DNA of 64,000 nucleotides from Sabethes cyaneus (Eukaryota; Arthropoda; Insecta; Diptera; Culicidae): positions 95,301,449 through 95,365,448 of the forward strand of contig NC_071355.1 in NCBI RefSeq assembly GCF_943734655.1. The letters run 5' to 3'. Shown here in pieces: positions 30,601 to 45,600 of this stretch. Within the stretch, counting starts at the first letter, position 1, and each line of letters opens with the position of its first letter. The notes under the pieces were generated by a model. That model did no database searches and was not told the DNA's origin. It saw nothing but the letters and a program-made list of their open reading frames with translations. The translations under genes and the position numbers were made by a program.

Positions 30601-33600
30601 TAGATTGAATCTTGTTCAACACAACACTCTGGAATGTGCTAAAAGCGGTGACTCTCCTTTTGAAGCAGGGAACATTCAACACACCTCTACAAATAGTGCT
30701 CTTAGTAACTCGATCAATAATACGCCAATGAGTGTACGAACTGAATTAATTTTGGAAGAACACCACACATTACATAATATCGGTGAAACTGAAAAATCAA
30801 GGACTGGAAGTTTGTCAAAGCTTCAAAAAAGGTACGTATATTTTGTGTCCTGCTGGTATTAGGGATATCAGTCACACAAATTCACTGGGTGACACGACGT
30901 TTAACATATATTTGAAAATTGTGTGTCAATTTATTTTCAAATAGTTCATTGAATGTGTTCAAATATTGTACATATTCGATCACAGCAAAAGAGATTCGGA
31001 ACGCAACGCAAGCAGCATCACTGTGGCTGCACCCTTAGAAGAGTAAATACCTGTGAACGGCTCAACGAGCAAGTGGACTGTATAAATTCTTCGGGTATCG
31101 CTACTGCCTTCGGACAAAAACCAAAACACAGAATTCGATAAATCGAGGAAAAAGAATACATGTGTTAGTGAGGCAATATTATTTATATAAAATGCAAGAA
31201 ATAAGTATGTTCAAATTATGATCAACATTTTCCCGGCGTTGAAACTCGTTTCAATTTTCTTTGTCCATGTTTGAGTCATTTCGATCGATTTTGCAGTTCA
31301 TGCAAACTTTGCTGTCCAGCGCCTCTAGAAATGCTGGAACATAGTTTGAACTAATTGGCAGCGAGATAGGGTTGATTCACGTAGGTTCAAGTACGAAAGC
31401 TCAATAACGGCTTGCATTTCTCTTCCAATTAGGAAATGCGCTGGGGTGATTACTGTTAAGTCACTGGGGTTATTCGAACAGGGTGCAAGCCACCGTGAAT
31501 TGAACTCAGCTTCAACCTGTGTGAGGGTGGTGTACAATTCCTCGTAAGACAGCTTTCTATCTCCGACAATTCTTGTAAGATGATGCTTAACTTGTTTCAC
31601 GCCTGCCTCCCAAATCCCCCCAAAGTGAGGGCTCCGTGGTCGTATAAATGACCATTCAAATCCCTGTCTAGAACTAAACGCCTTGATTTTGTTCATCTCC
31701 ACCTGATTGTTGAACATTTCTGCCAGTCTCGCCAGTTTATTTTGAGTGCCAACGAAATTAGTGGCGTTATCGGAGAACATTTTGCTCGGGAATCTTCGTC
31801 TACAGGTGAACCGCCGAAGAGCAGCCAAAAACGCGTCGGTCGTCAAATCAGAGACTAACTCGATATGTATGGCACGGGTGAGCATACACACAAACAGACA
31901 GACATATGATTTCGTGATTATAGGCTTCCGTCCGATCGAATTAGATTTGAGTGGAAACGGTCCTGCGAAGTCTACACCGGTGTTCGCAAACGTAAGTGCT
32001 GGCTGTACACGATACGAAGGTGATCGCCCATCAGTTGTACTGTTCTTATCGGATTAACATTGAAACATTTAGTGCAATTTCGTATAATTTTTCGAATGGT
32101 TATTTTTACATTTAACGGCCAGAACCGTTGCTGAATTATTGCAAGAAGCTCCTTTTGTCCTATATGGAGGTTTATACGATGCTGGTTTCTCACGAGTGCT
32201 TCTATGAATGGATGCTTTGCTGCAAGCAACATTTGATGATGACTATCGTATGGAATAAATAAATGAATGAATGGGATCTATAAACGCCTTAAGACCACAT
32301 AGTCTATTATTAACCCTGCAGCCCTCATTCAAAGCTTGAATCTCTGGTCGAAATGTCTCTTCCTGAATCAATCGCACTATCAACCGCAAGGCTTGCGCTC
32401 GTTCGGATGATATAAGCGTTCCCTTCAACATCGTAGTCCGTTTCGTTAATATATAATTGGCGAACCTAACAACGTAGACCATAGAATTCAGAATTTTATC
32501 GTAACTACTTACAGTCTCAAAAATCCGTAATCCGTACATTCGCGATTGGTAGGCAAATCCCGGAATGCATTTACGGCAAGTCTTCATCGGGAATTTCGGG
32601 TTCGTCGCTGAGGCCGATAGGTGGTAGCGTGGTTAGCATCGGTAGCCCCTTCCACCAAACATCGTTCTTGTGTAAATCCTGAGGGCGCTGGCCGCGCGGT
32701 ATGACAATTGCCAGTAAGTCTCTGTATTTCCGCAACTCTATTAGAGACATAGACTTGTAGACTCTGCGGAGACCTTTTAATGCAGCAGTAAACAATTTTC
32801 GAATCAGTCCACAGGTCTACAGAAGCAAATTTTAAATTAAACGAACGTAAAATCTTATCGATAAGCAATGAAAGTAGTACAGCCGCTAATAACTGCGCAC
32901 GAGGGGTAGTTATAGGCTTAGACTTTTGATTTGCTTGAAATCAGATGCGTTGTTGCTGGTGCGTCAGAATAAGCAACACGAGAATACACGCACGCCCCAT
33001 AAGCTTGGTCTAAGGCGTCAGAGAAACCATGTAATCCTATGGCCAAACCATTTTCGGAAGAAACGTATCTCGGTACTCTTAGTTCGCTTAATTGCACCAA
33101 CTCGTTCCGGAACGATCGCCATACTTGAAGCAAATCCTGCGGAACGGGGTCGTCCCAGTCCGTCTGCAGCATAGAAACTTCTCGTAGTATTAGCTTTGCC
33201 GTTGTGATTACGGGTCCGATTAGTCCCAGAGGATCAATTATTTTAGCTGCTTCGCTCAAGATTTTTCTCTTCCTGATGACACCTGCATCACTATCTGCGA
33301 CGTTGAATGAAAACCAGTCTTCTATCGGGTTCCATACTACCCCCAAAGTTTTGACAACCGCACGCGGATTGTTTTCAGCAATTTCAAAGCTAACTCCTCG
33401 AAGTTCTTCAGGAACACTATTTATCAATTCTTCAACATTTGAACACCACGAACCGAAACAGCCCTTGGCGAGGAGTATTTAAATATCGTGTTGCAACTTA
33501 CAAGCGTCTGGCCTTATACATCTGTCTGGCCTCCCGTCAAACTATCATCCATATACGCTCCTTCCTTGATAGCATACACAGCTTCTGGAAGTTCGTTTTA

Positions 33601-36600
33601 GTGATATTCAGCTAATTGATTCAGGGCCATCGTTGCCTGGAAGGGAGATGTGGCTAAGCCGTAGGTCACAGTTTGAAGATCCCACGCCTTCACTGGTTCA
33701 TTTTGATGTTTCCTAAAGAGTATGCGTTGGTATTTTCTATCGGGCGGCAGTACACCAATTTGTCGAAACATCATCGGAATGTCAACTGTAAAAACAAACG
33801 GAAATCCTCGGAAGTCCATCAAAATCGAAGCTAAATCACGCTGAACTACTAAAGTGTCGCACTTCTAAAGTGTCGTTGATGGATACTCCACTTGAGCTCT
33901 TTGCAGATCCGTCAAATACGACTCTTAACTTGGTAGTCGTATTCGTCGGCTTCAATACGCCGTGATGCGGTAGATAGGAAACAGATCCTGGGTCTTCTTT
34001 TTCGTCGATCAATTGGCTTCATATGGCCAAACCGTTCATAATCATCAATAAAATCTATTTACAGTTGTTTCAATTCCATTTGCATATTGAGTCACCGCTC
34101 CAAGAGTCTCCTAATTCATTTTTCCGTTCAATGAAGAGGTGTCGGACGAAATATCTACCATCTTTATCACGCACATGAGTCTCTTTAAAATGATTCGGGC
34201 ACTCTTCACTGTTTCGTGTCGAAGTATAAATTTCATCACACGCTTCTAGACTGTAAAAACGTTTCAATAAATCTTCAAGGCGCTCTTTACCAACAACCTG
34301 GCAAAGGGATCGAGCAATGACTGGAAACCTTTCAGCAAGAACTCCTCCGGCTATCCATCCAAATTCCGTTTTTGTTAGCACAGGCAGATTGTCACCGAGA
34401 TAGATTCGATCCCCTCTTTCACAAGGTCCCAAAAGATTTCGGCACTGATCAACATATCGATGCGTCCTCGTTTGTTGAATGCTGGATCGACCCACTCAAC
34501 TCCCTTAGGAACTGGCCAGTCAGAAATATTGAAGGAGTTTGCAGGCAATTCGTGGGGTAATAAAAAATTCAATTCTGCTTTAAATTCTCCACATCGAGAT
34601 TTTACTGTGGCTCGAATCATTTTTCTAAGGCGAGTTTTTTAACCGTTCAAGCCGCTAACCAAATAATCGAACGATTCCTTTCGTTGTAGTAGTAAATTCG
34701 CCTATCGTTCTGTAATGTAATTCATTTGTGACGCCGAATCCAGCAGCACACGACACGGAAAAAGTGCACTGCTATCGTTAGGAACCATCACAACGATAGT
34801 CGAAGGAACTATCTGTTTTAAATCGGCAGCCGACTGATACACAAAATGGAGCCCAATTGTGGTGTGAGTTTCGATATTCTTATTGGAATTTGCGATTCAT
34901 TGTTCTTAGTTGCTGCAGACTCTACCGGCGCCGGTTTTGACGAACTGTTGCAATGCAGCATTGTGTGATGCCGCTTTCCACAATCGCGACAATTACGAGT
35001 TGAGTGCACCCGTTTGTACGATGACCTTTTTGCAGGCAATTAAAGCAACTTCCCCACTTTCTCAAAGCACTGTGTTTGTCACTTAAACTCAGCAACTTGA
35101 ATTTTGAATTAATCACACTTTCAAAGTTCATGGTTTTCTTTACACATAATGCAGCTATGTTCATGTTTATGTTCGTTCGTAGCCATCAGTGTGTGACCTT
35201 TGTTCATTGGTTTCACTTTAACACTTTCAGTTACGGGCTTCACGTTTATGTCTATTTTCTCCATTATTCTACACCGCTCTTGCAGGAACTCGATGGTTGC
35301 TTCATAGTTCGGATATACACCCTTTTTTGGCGGCTTTCCCACGCCTTCCGTGTGGTTTTGTCCAATTTCTAAGTGATCTGGTTCAGCAAAATTTGTACTC
35401 CAAGCCCGTCGATTGGCAAGGACAAATTCTTGAGTGCCTCGACATTTTTGGTGCAGGTATCTACAAGCCGTCTCAAACTTAGAGAGTTCTCCTTGGTCAC
35501 CTTCGGAAGATTGTTCAATGCGTCAATATGCTAGTCCATGATAAGACGTCTGTCTTCGTATCTGTCGGTAAGAAACCGTCACGCAGCTTCATAACCGTTG
35601 CTATTAACGATATCCTGATCAATAATCACAGAGTGCGAGAATAATCAACGAGTGCGTTGCGCAAGTGAGAAAGCTTTATTGCTGGGTCTTCTGTGGTGAA
35701 CATAGACTTGAATGAGAACCACTTCTCATAAGAACCGTCAAATGTTGGGAGGGGTGCATGGAGTGTAGGCAAAAACAACTGCGCTGGAGCAGAAACTGTT
35801 GGACCGACTGGCGGTGGCAGTGGCTTAATTGCACCAGTAGTTGCAACTTCCAATAGCTCGTTCAATCGAATAATCAGATTATTGTGTAATTCCTCGAAAT
35901 CGATATATATATCGTCTTGTTCGGCTATTCGTTGATCAGAGAGGGGCAGCGCGTAGATCTTGTTTTGCAGTAAATTCTTCGTAGCACGTTTCTACTGTCT
36001 TCAAGTTCAACCGGAGAAAGTGCACATTACCGATATTCTTGTTAGGCTCATCATAACCTAGCACTAATGCATTTCTCACACGTGTGAGTTACGCTCTTAC
36101 TCTCTGATGAACCAACACTCTGAACTTTTCTTCCATTTGCTTTGTTTCTTCTCTCTTCTGTATGATTTTCTGCTCTTCGACTGTATTGCACTCTGCAGTT
36201 TACGCAGACAACTGTAGCGCGTCACAGAGAACAGAGGGTTCACTTTCCGAGAGTATCGATATCGATATTTGTAGAACGAGCAAGCCGTGCCAAGATGGCA
36301 GCAACTTCCCGTTACACTCAACCGAACCGCGATGGATGAATGTTCGAACACTTTTCGCGAAAACGCTGTCGTTTTCGTAACAGCAATTTACATCACTGTT
36401 TCACTAATTTATTTCTCGAAAATCCGGCTCGATGGGCCACAATGGACGGCTCAACGAGCAAGTGGACTGTATAAATTCTTCGGGTATCGCTACTGCCTTA
36501 GGACAAAAAACCAAAACACGTCCGACTCTCTGTAGTGCTAACAATACGTATGAATTTTATTCGACACTTCGACAGAATTATTGGATAAATCGAGGAAAAA

Positions 36601-39600
36601 GAATACATGTGTTAGTGAGGCAATATTATTTATATAAAATGCAAGAAATAGGTTTGATCAAATTATGATCAACAACCTGTTAATGCCAAACAACATTTAT
36701 CATAATCGTTACTCAGTTAGTTGTCATTCAGTTCAAAAATAGGTACTAACTATAATCATTTTCACAATGGTTGTATATTCGTAACTCAATACCATTTGGA
36801 AACTACTGCGAAGTATCATTGTCATATGTCATACCGTGAAAGCACCTAATTCCGATCACCTAAGGCATGATTCATCTTTGAGTCCCTACTGAAAAATATA
36901 GCTTTGATATTTATTAACACAGTATGTGTCTTTAGCAAGTATTTTCAATTATGTTTCATGGAAAAATACTAAAATGCCTAAATTATTTACCGAAAGTTAA
37001 AAAAAATGCATCATAGTATGATGCATCAGTGCATCTAATTCCGATCATCAATTATAAGGGGTGATTCTAATTCCGATCACAGGTGTATCTAATTCCGATC
37101 ACGTCATGATGAGCTGTTAAAGCAAAAAACTTTTGTCAACTCATACCAAATTGATCTAAAATGTATTGCTTTTATGTAGTTTGACGACAATCCCCCTAGC
37201 AGTCATCTTCTGCTTGCGTTGATGATCATTATTATCATTAGCTTAATATTCATAAAATTTGTGTACTTAAAAGATCGACAAGCGGATTATAAAACTTTCC
37301 GCTTCTTTTATCTTTGTTCGACTGTTACAATTACAATAAAATTGGGTCACTTCGACGTTTTCATAAAGCTTTGATCATAAATAATAGTAAAAATAAAATC
37401 AGAAAGATTGTGTTCCAGACATGACCGCGTAGTTGGCGTAGAACTACGTGAGTAGTGATGTCCGAAATTTTCAATTATTCCATTAGCGATTAATCGGCGA
37501 GCGTTGTCTGCACTAATCGATTAATTCAACTATTCGTGCTAGTGGTATTCGATTAGAAATATTAGAATATTTTTTTCATTTATTCGATTAATCGAACGAT
37601 TATGCACGATTAGCGGGCATTATTCGGGGATTATTCGCATTCATATTATTTCCTTTGAACTATTCGATTACTTGAACTACTCGTGCTGGAAGTATTCGAT
37701 TAAAAATTATTCGAATATTTTTATAGTTATTCGATTAGTTGAATTAATCGAACGATTAACGGACATCACTATACGTGAGGCTGGTTTTCGCGAAGAAACC
37801 TCGAATATTAAAAAAAACTTTTTACACCATATTGGTATAGGGTAAACACACCAATAGTGGTGGTAGTACCAGTAGTGGTGGAAACCCAAATTATTCCATT
37901 ATTTTTGCAGATTTTGGTACAAGTTAGATACTTATCAAATAATACTGTTACTGGTAGTTCGATACTTACCAAACTTGTACCAAAATATGGAATAATTCAA
38001 GTTTCCACCACTACTGGTACTACCACCACTATTGGTGCGTTTACCCTATGTGTAGCGTAAAATAACGTAAAGTGAGAAAAAAACATACAATATAATAATA
38101 ATATTATCTTGCTGTACCGTATCTATGGTAGGTGAGCTATTTTGTGATATCACAAACGAATATTTTTACCAGTGCCAAAGTCGGAGTATTTCAGTATAGA
38201 AATTTGCCTCACGAATCCAGCTATTAACAAAGTTCTAGGAGACAACTTAAGTTCTCAAAATAATATGTTATTGTTATATTAAAAGAACATGCATTAATAA
38301 CATAGTTCATAACTGCGCTGCGCTGCCGCTTGTTTGCAGCGTTAGAAAAGCAAAACGACTGAGCCTTTCAGTTGGCTTGGAGTGGAGGTACGGCGCTGGT
38401 TTAATAACCCGATCATATGAATATATCAAATTTATAACAAGATGAGTTCTAGATAAGTATTTTATAACAAAGTCTCCTTTGCGTTTTGTTATAAACTTGG
38501 TCTCGTTAGCATTTGAAATAACTAAAATTGTAACAAAATTTGCTCAAGACATATCACAAATATATCAAATTATGATATAATTTTATCTAGTTTATATCCA
38601 TATGAGTAACAAAAATCAGTATTCTGTTTTGCTGTATAACCAAATTGTGACAAAGCGATTTATAACTAACAGAACGAGATAGAATCCTGGTAGAAACATT
38701 TATAACAAAGTTTGATAGAAATATCAACTTGAGCAACAATTCTGTAAGATTTTTGCTAGAATCATCTGATCAGGTAGCTAGACGTCACATGTTCGAATCT
38801 CGACTAAAAGAGTCAAAGGATTTGTAGCACAATTGTCCCGTATTCTTACAGGCTACGAAGTCTGTCGTATAAAAACAGAAGGTCAAAATTCCAAATCGGA
38901 ATGTAGCACCTAGGCTATGCTGTGCTCTGTAGTAAATAAAAAACACGCAAGCTTATTTTTCTTGTTTGTCTTGAATCACCAGCAACCACAAGCTTGGCGT
39001 CTGTATTGATCAGCACGCAGGGACCTGATAAGGTTGCACAAAAAAGGAACAGTGCGCTGTCCTAAGCACGCTTTTTCCAGCCATCATTTTGCAATTTTCA
39101 TCGGTCCTGGTCAATAACGGAGTAGCAGCACACGGGCGGAATCCTATGCTTGTGCCTATGCTTATGCTTGCTTATGCTAATCAGCCCCAGCCACAAGCTT
39201 GGTGTGTGTAATGGTCGTCCGTACCTGGGAAGCAAGACTATCATACGGAAAATGTATGGAGAATTTTTAGCTTGAAAGCTTTCGTCAATTTTCACAATTT
39301 AGCGATTGGCAAACAATCTTTTCAAGAAAGCCATATAACTGCTGCATCGTTTATGATCAAAATCCGTTTTAAATTGGAAGAGCTATTAGCGTTCAAAATC
39401 TTTCATACTTTCGTGACGGTGGCTTAACTCCAAATTTTGGTTGACACCCTGCCGTAACGTAGTCCTACGTCAAAAAATTTCGATAATCCTACCATGTTAT
39501 CATGTTGCAATCAATCCTAAAATCCAAATAGTAACTTCGTTAGCTTGCATTTTGCCAGTTTATAACTTTGATATAGCGATCGGAATTAGAAGCAGAAAAA

Positions 39601-42600
39601 AAATTATGTTCACAATTCCGATCAATTACTTTAATGAAATAAATTCCGCAAATTCAGCATTTTTTCAGCCAAATTTGATACAGAACGGTTATATATGCTT
39701 GTATCTATTAGTTATCATAGAATACCGAAGAAGGTAATATGTTTTCACGCTGCTATGATCTTAGCAAATTTGATCGTGCGCTTAGCACTTCGGCTAAGAA
39801 AATACATTTTGATGGAGTTTTTTGCTTCTGCCTGTCGAATTTAATTTATTTTGAAGTACATGGTGCCCCAAAGGCAGTCATTTTTCAACAACTGACAGAT
39901 AAACACATAGCACAATAACTAAGCGTGCTCATTTACTACAGATTTTGGCTCAATTTTCTAAAAATTGACCATTTAGGTTGAGTGATCGGAATTAGGAGCT
40001 GATCGCAATTATGTGCGGTCACGGTATTACGAAATAAAATATTTAACGCTTTTAGTGTTTAGTTCCGTTTGATGTTTAGATGAAAAGCGTAGAACGATAA
40101 ATATATTTGTAATTATGCCCTTGATAATCGAAACTGTTATTCCATATTAAGTACATAGTATCGTTAAGGTTACGTTTTTCGTTATCGTTTATAGCAACGG
40201 AACACCAATCATTTCATGCAATAACAGCGAGTCCAACTATAAGATTATGCCAAGCCCTTTCCAAAATGCTGTCGCTGAAGGTGAACGTAGTGATGTCAGC
40301 AAAACAAGAATGACTCGTAGAAATACTACTGCGACTCTTAGTACTCCAAAAACGACTACTGGAAAAAATACACCGGCAAGTGAATCGAGACTTTCTCTTC
40401 GTGTATTACGGTCGACACCGGCAAAACAAGTTGTCCCCACAGTTTCATTACCAGCTACATACGATACAAATTCCGAATTACTTTCCGAGGTTGAACTCCC
40501 TGAAAATATACAGTTATCAACTTCGGTTGATAACATTGAATCTACACAGGAATCTATGTTAGAACAAGATCATGAACCGACTGAAGAACTACAGTCTACT
40601 ACTTTCGATGAGAGCCAAATAGTTGAACCTAGTCTCTCACGACTAGAATTGGTAAATGACACTTTAATTTCTAATATTTTTATTAATATTGAAGATGAAT
40701 TTGTTTACTTTTCAGGTGAGTGATACCTCCTTGCATCAAAACGTCACTTTCGCAGAAAATTTAGATTCCTCTGTAGCTGTGTACGACGAAAAAATACTTG
40801 ATAAGACAAATGTTAAAGGTTTAAACGTAATATCTATTACTCCGCTGTCTAAGGAAACTGATGATGAGAAAATCAATATATCACAGGATAGCACTAGAAT
40901 GGAGATAGACAATATTGCCTTTAATTCTAATAATAGTAATGCAAGTAATTCTACTGCTGCCGTTCCAAATACGAGAAGAATGTCTCGTAGAACTATTAGT
41001 GCGATCGCTACTACTCCTACACCAGCAATTGTTAAAAACTCGTCTCGAAAAACCGTTTGCACGATTTTAACTACTCCTAAAAGTTCAACTGTCAAAAATG
41101 CACCGGTAAGCGAGAGTAAACTGCCCATCCGTGTATTACGAACGAAGCAGATCGCTACAGATTCATTACCGACCCTTAAAAATGAAAAACCACAATCAGC
41201 TGACGAAGTTGAATACTTGAAAAATACAAATTCATCAAATATGGTTGGTAGTAATCAAATTGCAGATAATTCCAAAATGTCACCTAATGAAGTAAGTTTT
41301 GAAATGAAGCATTCGGTTCTAATAGCTAATCCTGGATTGGAAGACGAGAATAACAAAACGATAGTAACTGCAGCAATTTCCGACGCTTCAGATTTTATGG
41401 CTACGGCGGCAAATGTTTCACAGTCAGAACAGGTATACTCCTTTTTTAACTTTATAGTTCCCAATTTCCAATTCCAAGACCATTTTGCCGAAAGATATTA
41501 CCCTGAATGTCCAGACCTTTTGCCTAGTTGAACCTGCGCTCACCCATATTTCTTCTTTTCTCAGCACTTCAAAGAAAATATTACGAAAAACAAAACCTTC
41601 TGTTAACATTGATCATCAAAATGATTTAAATATTTTGTCCAGGGCACGGATTTGATGTTTTGGAAAAATAGTTTTAAGATTTCTGAACACAACGGCACTA
41701 TTTTTTTAATTCTAAATTTTAAAAATTCTTAGCCTGGTGCAATTATTTAGCAAATATATCTGAATTGGAAAACATTTCACTGCGAAATTATTTTGCGGAA
41801 ACATTTTAGCGAGAAGCATCAGATGATAAAACGAATGAACATCCTCAAATCAATGTTTTCTTAAACTTTACATTATCATAACCGACGTTTATTATCGGGA
41901 AAGTAGTAATTTCGGCTTTCGGATAGACAACTTTCAGGAAAGCTGTAAACTCGAAGAAATGGGTTTCGGAAAAGTGGTACATTCGGAAAATTGGTACTTT
42001 CGGCGAAGTGGGTTTCGGGGAATTTGCTTTCGAGTACATATTTACAACCTCGTCATATTGATAACTAAATGTATTTGCTTCGAATAATAGAACGACGCCA
42101 TGCCACAAACTCGTACTTCTTTACTACCGGTATCAGCATCAGGAACGCCGCTTAAGTCAAGTGCATCATCGTCAATTATCATCCATACTCCTTCGACATC
42201 CAAGCAAATTCATAATATCAGAGCAAACGAACCACTAGAAAGCAAAAATGAGTCAGATCTAGAACCTAATAATGTCCATAATTTGCCTATTGATTCAACG
42301 AACGTAAAGAGAATGACCCGTAGGACCACAACTTCGATTATTAGTACTCCAAAAACAAATTTTGCACAAAGTGTGCCGTTAAGCGAATCGAAACTGAAAC
42401 TGCGTACATTACGGATGGCCCAGAAAGCTGCAAATGAGGTTGCATCTACAGATTCATTAAGTAATAGGAAAGCAACATTATTTGGCGACATTGAATATTT
42501 GGAAAGCGCAAATTCATCTAATTTGATTGACAGTGGCGAAATTACAGACAATTTAAAAATTTTCCATGGAGAAGAGAGCTTTGATATGAAGCAATCTAGT

Positions 42601-45600
42601 GATGCGGTTGTAGTAGCTAACCCTGAGTCCGGGGAAGAAGTCAATCAAATGCTATTACCGACAAAAGAAATTTCCGAAACTACAGAACGTATGCCTACTG
42701 ATGACGATGACCAAAAAGCTGAGACAAGCCATTCGAAACAGGTGAGAATTAATGAAAATTACACTATAATTATACATAATTTATCTATATTTTATAGACA
42801 TTATCCCTGCAAACAGTATTTTAATTTATTGTAAATAACCAACTATTCAATTTTCAGAGCAATGATATTAGTAAACAACAAAGTAAAACTTTATCACCTG
42901 TTGGTATTTCAAACGTAAGGAAAATAACTCGTAGGACCACAACTGGTTGTACCCCAAAAACAAATATTGTGGAAAAAGCACCGTTACGCGCGTCGAAGCA
43001 GGCTCTTCGCGTATTACGGACGGCACAGGATGCTGGATACAAGGTTGCAACTCTAAACTCACCATCAATCTCAGATGATAAAAGTACAAAAATATCTGGA
43101 GTCACTGAATACTTGGAATATACGAGCTCGCTCAATTTCGTTGGGCGTAGTGAAATTGCAGATAGTTTCAGACAATCACTTAAAGGAGAGAGCTTTGATG
43201 TTAAACAATCGGGACAAGAAATAATTCAAACAATATTACCGGCTAAAGATATTTCTGAAACTTTCAAGTCTATGGCTGCTGACGTTGACGAAAACCAAAT
43301 AACTGAGATAAACCTTGAGAATGCCAAGAAGGTAAAAATAATATGTGATTTTAGGCCTACTAATTAAAATAATAATAATTTTAATTGGTCTAATAATTTT
43401 AATCAAATAAATATAATCAATCCATTTTCAGACAGTTGATATTTTCGAGCAACAAACCGAAGCTTTATCTCCTGTTGGTTTTACAAACGTAAGAAGAACG
43501 ACTCGTAGGACTACAACAGCGATTGTTAGTACTCCAATAGCATATAATGCTAAAAACGTGTCGCTGAACGAGTCCAAACTGACATTGGGTGCATTACGGA
43601 AGGCTCAAAAAGATATAAATAAAACTGCAGTTCTAAATTCATCGCTAACCTTAAAAGATAAAAAGGTGAAATTAGGCGGCGTTTTTGATAACTTCGGAAA
43701 TACTAGCTCATCAAATTTAGTTGGACCTAGGGGAATTATAGATAATTCCAAAACTTCTGAAGTCATGTCTACCGTTGATGAAAATCAGATTGCAGAGACA
43801 ACCCTCTTACAATCCCACCAGGTATATAATAATAAATTTTATATATGTATATATTTGAGAAATGAAATATATTTTCAGGAAAATAATATAATCGAACAGC
43901 AGAGCGACATGTTATCACAAATAAGTACTTCTGAATTGGCTGCATCCACGTCAGAAACGCCGAATAGGTCAAGTGTGTCATCTTTAGTTAAAAGCCATAC
44001 TCCTACATGTACGCAAATTGATAACATCGGAGTAACTCTAGTACAACAAAGAGAAAAGGAATTGGTTTATAAAACTGGCAAGTTGCAAAATGCAATTGAT
44101 GAAATAGAATCTACTGACATCCACAATTTGTCTATTGGTTTAGCAAAAGCTAAAAGAATGACTCGTAGAACAACAGCTGGGGTCGTTAGTACACCAAAAA
44201 CGAATACCGTTAAAACCGCACCTGTTACCGATTCAAAACTGACACTTCGCATATTACGGACCGCACAGCATGCAGCAAATGAGGTGGCGACTAAGAATTC
44301 ATCGACAAGCATTGCTAATAAAAAATCAAATTTATTTGGCGAAATTGAATACCTGGAAAATACAAATTCATCAGATTTGGCTGACAATAGTAAAATCCTA
44401 GATGATTCCAAATTATCATCTACTGGATATCAAAGCCCTGGTATGAAGCAATCTAATAATGATGTTCTACTAGCTTATTCTGGATCGAGAGAAAACATTC
44501 ATAATGCAACTTTACCGGCCAAAGAAATTTCCGAAGCTTTTGAATATTCCAACAGCGATGAACATCAAATAGGCGATCCAAATCTCTTGCGTGTAGAACA
44601 GGTAAATAATTATTGATTTTAAACTTTTTGTCTTCCATATTACTAGCCTATTCCATTTTCAGACAAGTGACCTTTTCGAGCGCCAAAGTGAAAGCACATT
44701 ACAAAGTTCTGTACTGCCTACTGTCACTACAGGAACACCGTATAAGTCTGAAACATCGTTTTCTCCTTCTATAAGTAAACAAACTGATGACATGTTTGGT
44801 GCAAAAAAAGTGCAGAATGTAATTATTGAACATGAAGCTGGCAACGTCAATGATTTACCTGTTGGTATTACTAATTCAAGGAGAATGACTCGTAGAACCA
44901 TAGCTTCGACTGTTAGTACGCCAACGACAAATATTGTAAGAAACATACCGGCAAGCGAGTCGAAACTGTCTCTCCGTTCGATTTGGCCGACACAGGTTTT
45001 GGAGGAGCAAATTTCTTCCATAGATTCTGTATCAATTATCAATAAATATAAGGAAAATGCAAGCATGTCCGGCGAGCTTGAATGCTTAGAAGACACAAAT
45101 TCATCTATCAAAAGTCGGAATAACGATATCATCGAACCTGTAGGGGAAAGCTTATTCGTGGAGCAATCCCGTAATATTCCACTCAATATTTCGAATATAG
45201 AAGAAGGCTTCAAGGATGCAAATGGAACCATTGAACATCATAGCCAAACCTTGTCGAACAATTCTACTTTACTAACTGCATCCCTCTCGGAAACACCGTT
45301 TGATACAAGTGAAGGTTGTTCTGAACCAGCTGAGACTGCTATTGATGCTTGCAAAACTGTTTCTCAAATTGAGCCGTCGGCTTGTCCAAAAGTAGAAACA
45401 TTGACCAGCATGCGAAAATCAAATAGACGCGAGTCAGCTGATAACAGCTCTCGAAGAGCAACACGTTCATCAATCTTAAACGCGGATCGATTACTGGAGG
45501 TTTCAGAAACAGACTATCAAAAGGCGCAGTGTACATTGAGTGATTCTATTGCTATGTCGTGTGAATTGCAATTAAATCAGACAAAATCTGGCACATCTGA

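Larger units (their letters stand above)
31054..36674 (-). mobile_element. BEL/Pao-type LTR retrotransposon, decayed, antisense in intron 5
   Basis: ACCTG is duplicated outside both ends (31049-31053, 36675-36679). On the minus strand the order is gag, protease, reverse transcriptase, RNase H, integrase. Gag has knuckles (CFNCLQKGH...C, about 35060; a second CRDCGKRHH near 35000). Reverse transcriptase fragments lie around 33598-33822 and RNase H near 32800. Integrase lies at 31325-32232 (HHCC-type zinc part, then SDNATNFVGT and HFGGIWEAGVKQ). The gene order and the integrase block fit BEL/Pao. The coding region is broken into at least ten frames, so it is dead. No env-like frame is seen. Confidence 0.85.
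36834..40024. mobile_element. 3.2-kb TA-target element with TAATTCCGATCA subterminal motifs
   Basis: The ends are CCGTGAAAGCACCTAATTCC and, as complement, CCGTGACCGCACATAATTGC. TA lies at 36832-36833 and 40025-40026. TAATTCCGATCA-type motifs cluster within about 450 bp of both ends and face inward. It encodes no transposase; it carries at least two later insertions (37453-37771, 37838-38048) and a SINE-like stretch. Confidence 0.75.
30832..40227 (+). other. Intron 5 of the Ki-67-like gene (9.4 kb)
   Basis: Begins GTACGT and ends AACAG before CGAGTCCAAC. The reading frame is kept (AG/C for Ser). All other introns of the gene are about 57-660 bp. Most of its length is two mobile elements (31054-36674 and 36834-40024). 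Confidence 0.8.

Noticed and set aside
38786..38810. Possible tRNA gene at GTTCGAATCTC
   Set aside because: No acceptor stem, anticodon arm or convincing A box; kept only as a weak SINE-like repeat.
40227..40243. Alternative exon 6 acceptor at 40243
   Set aside because: Using that AG breaks the frame from exon 5, whereas the AG at 40227 keeps it.
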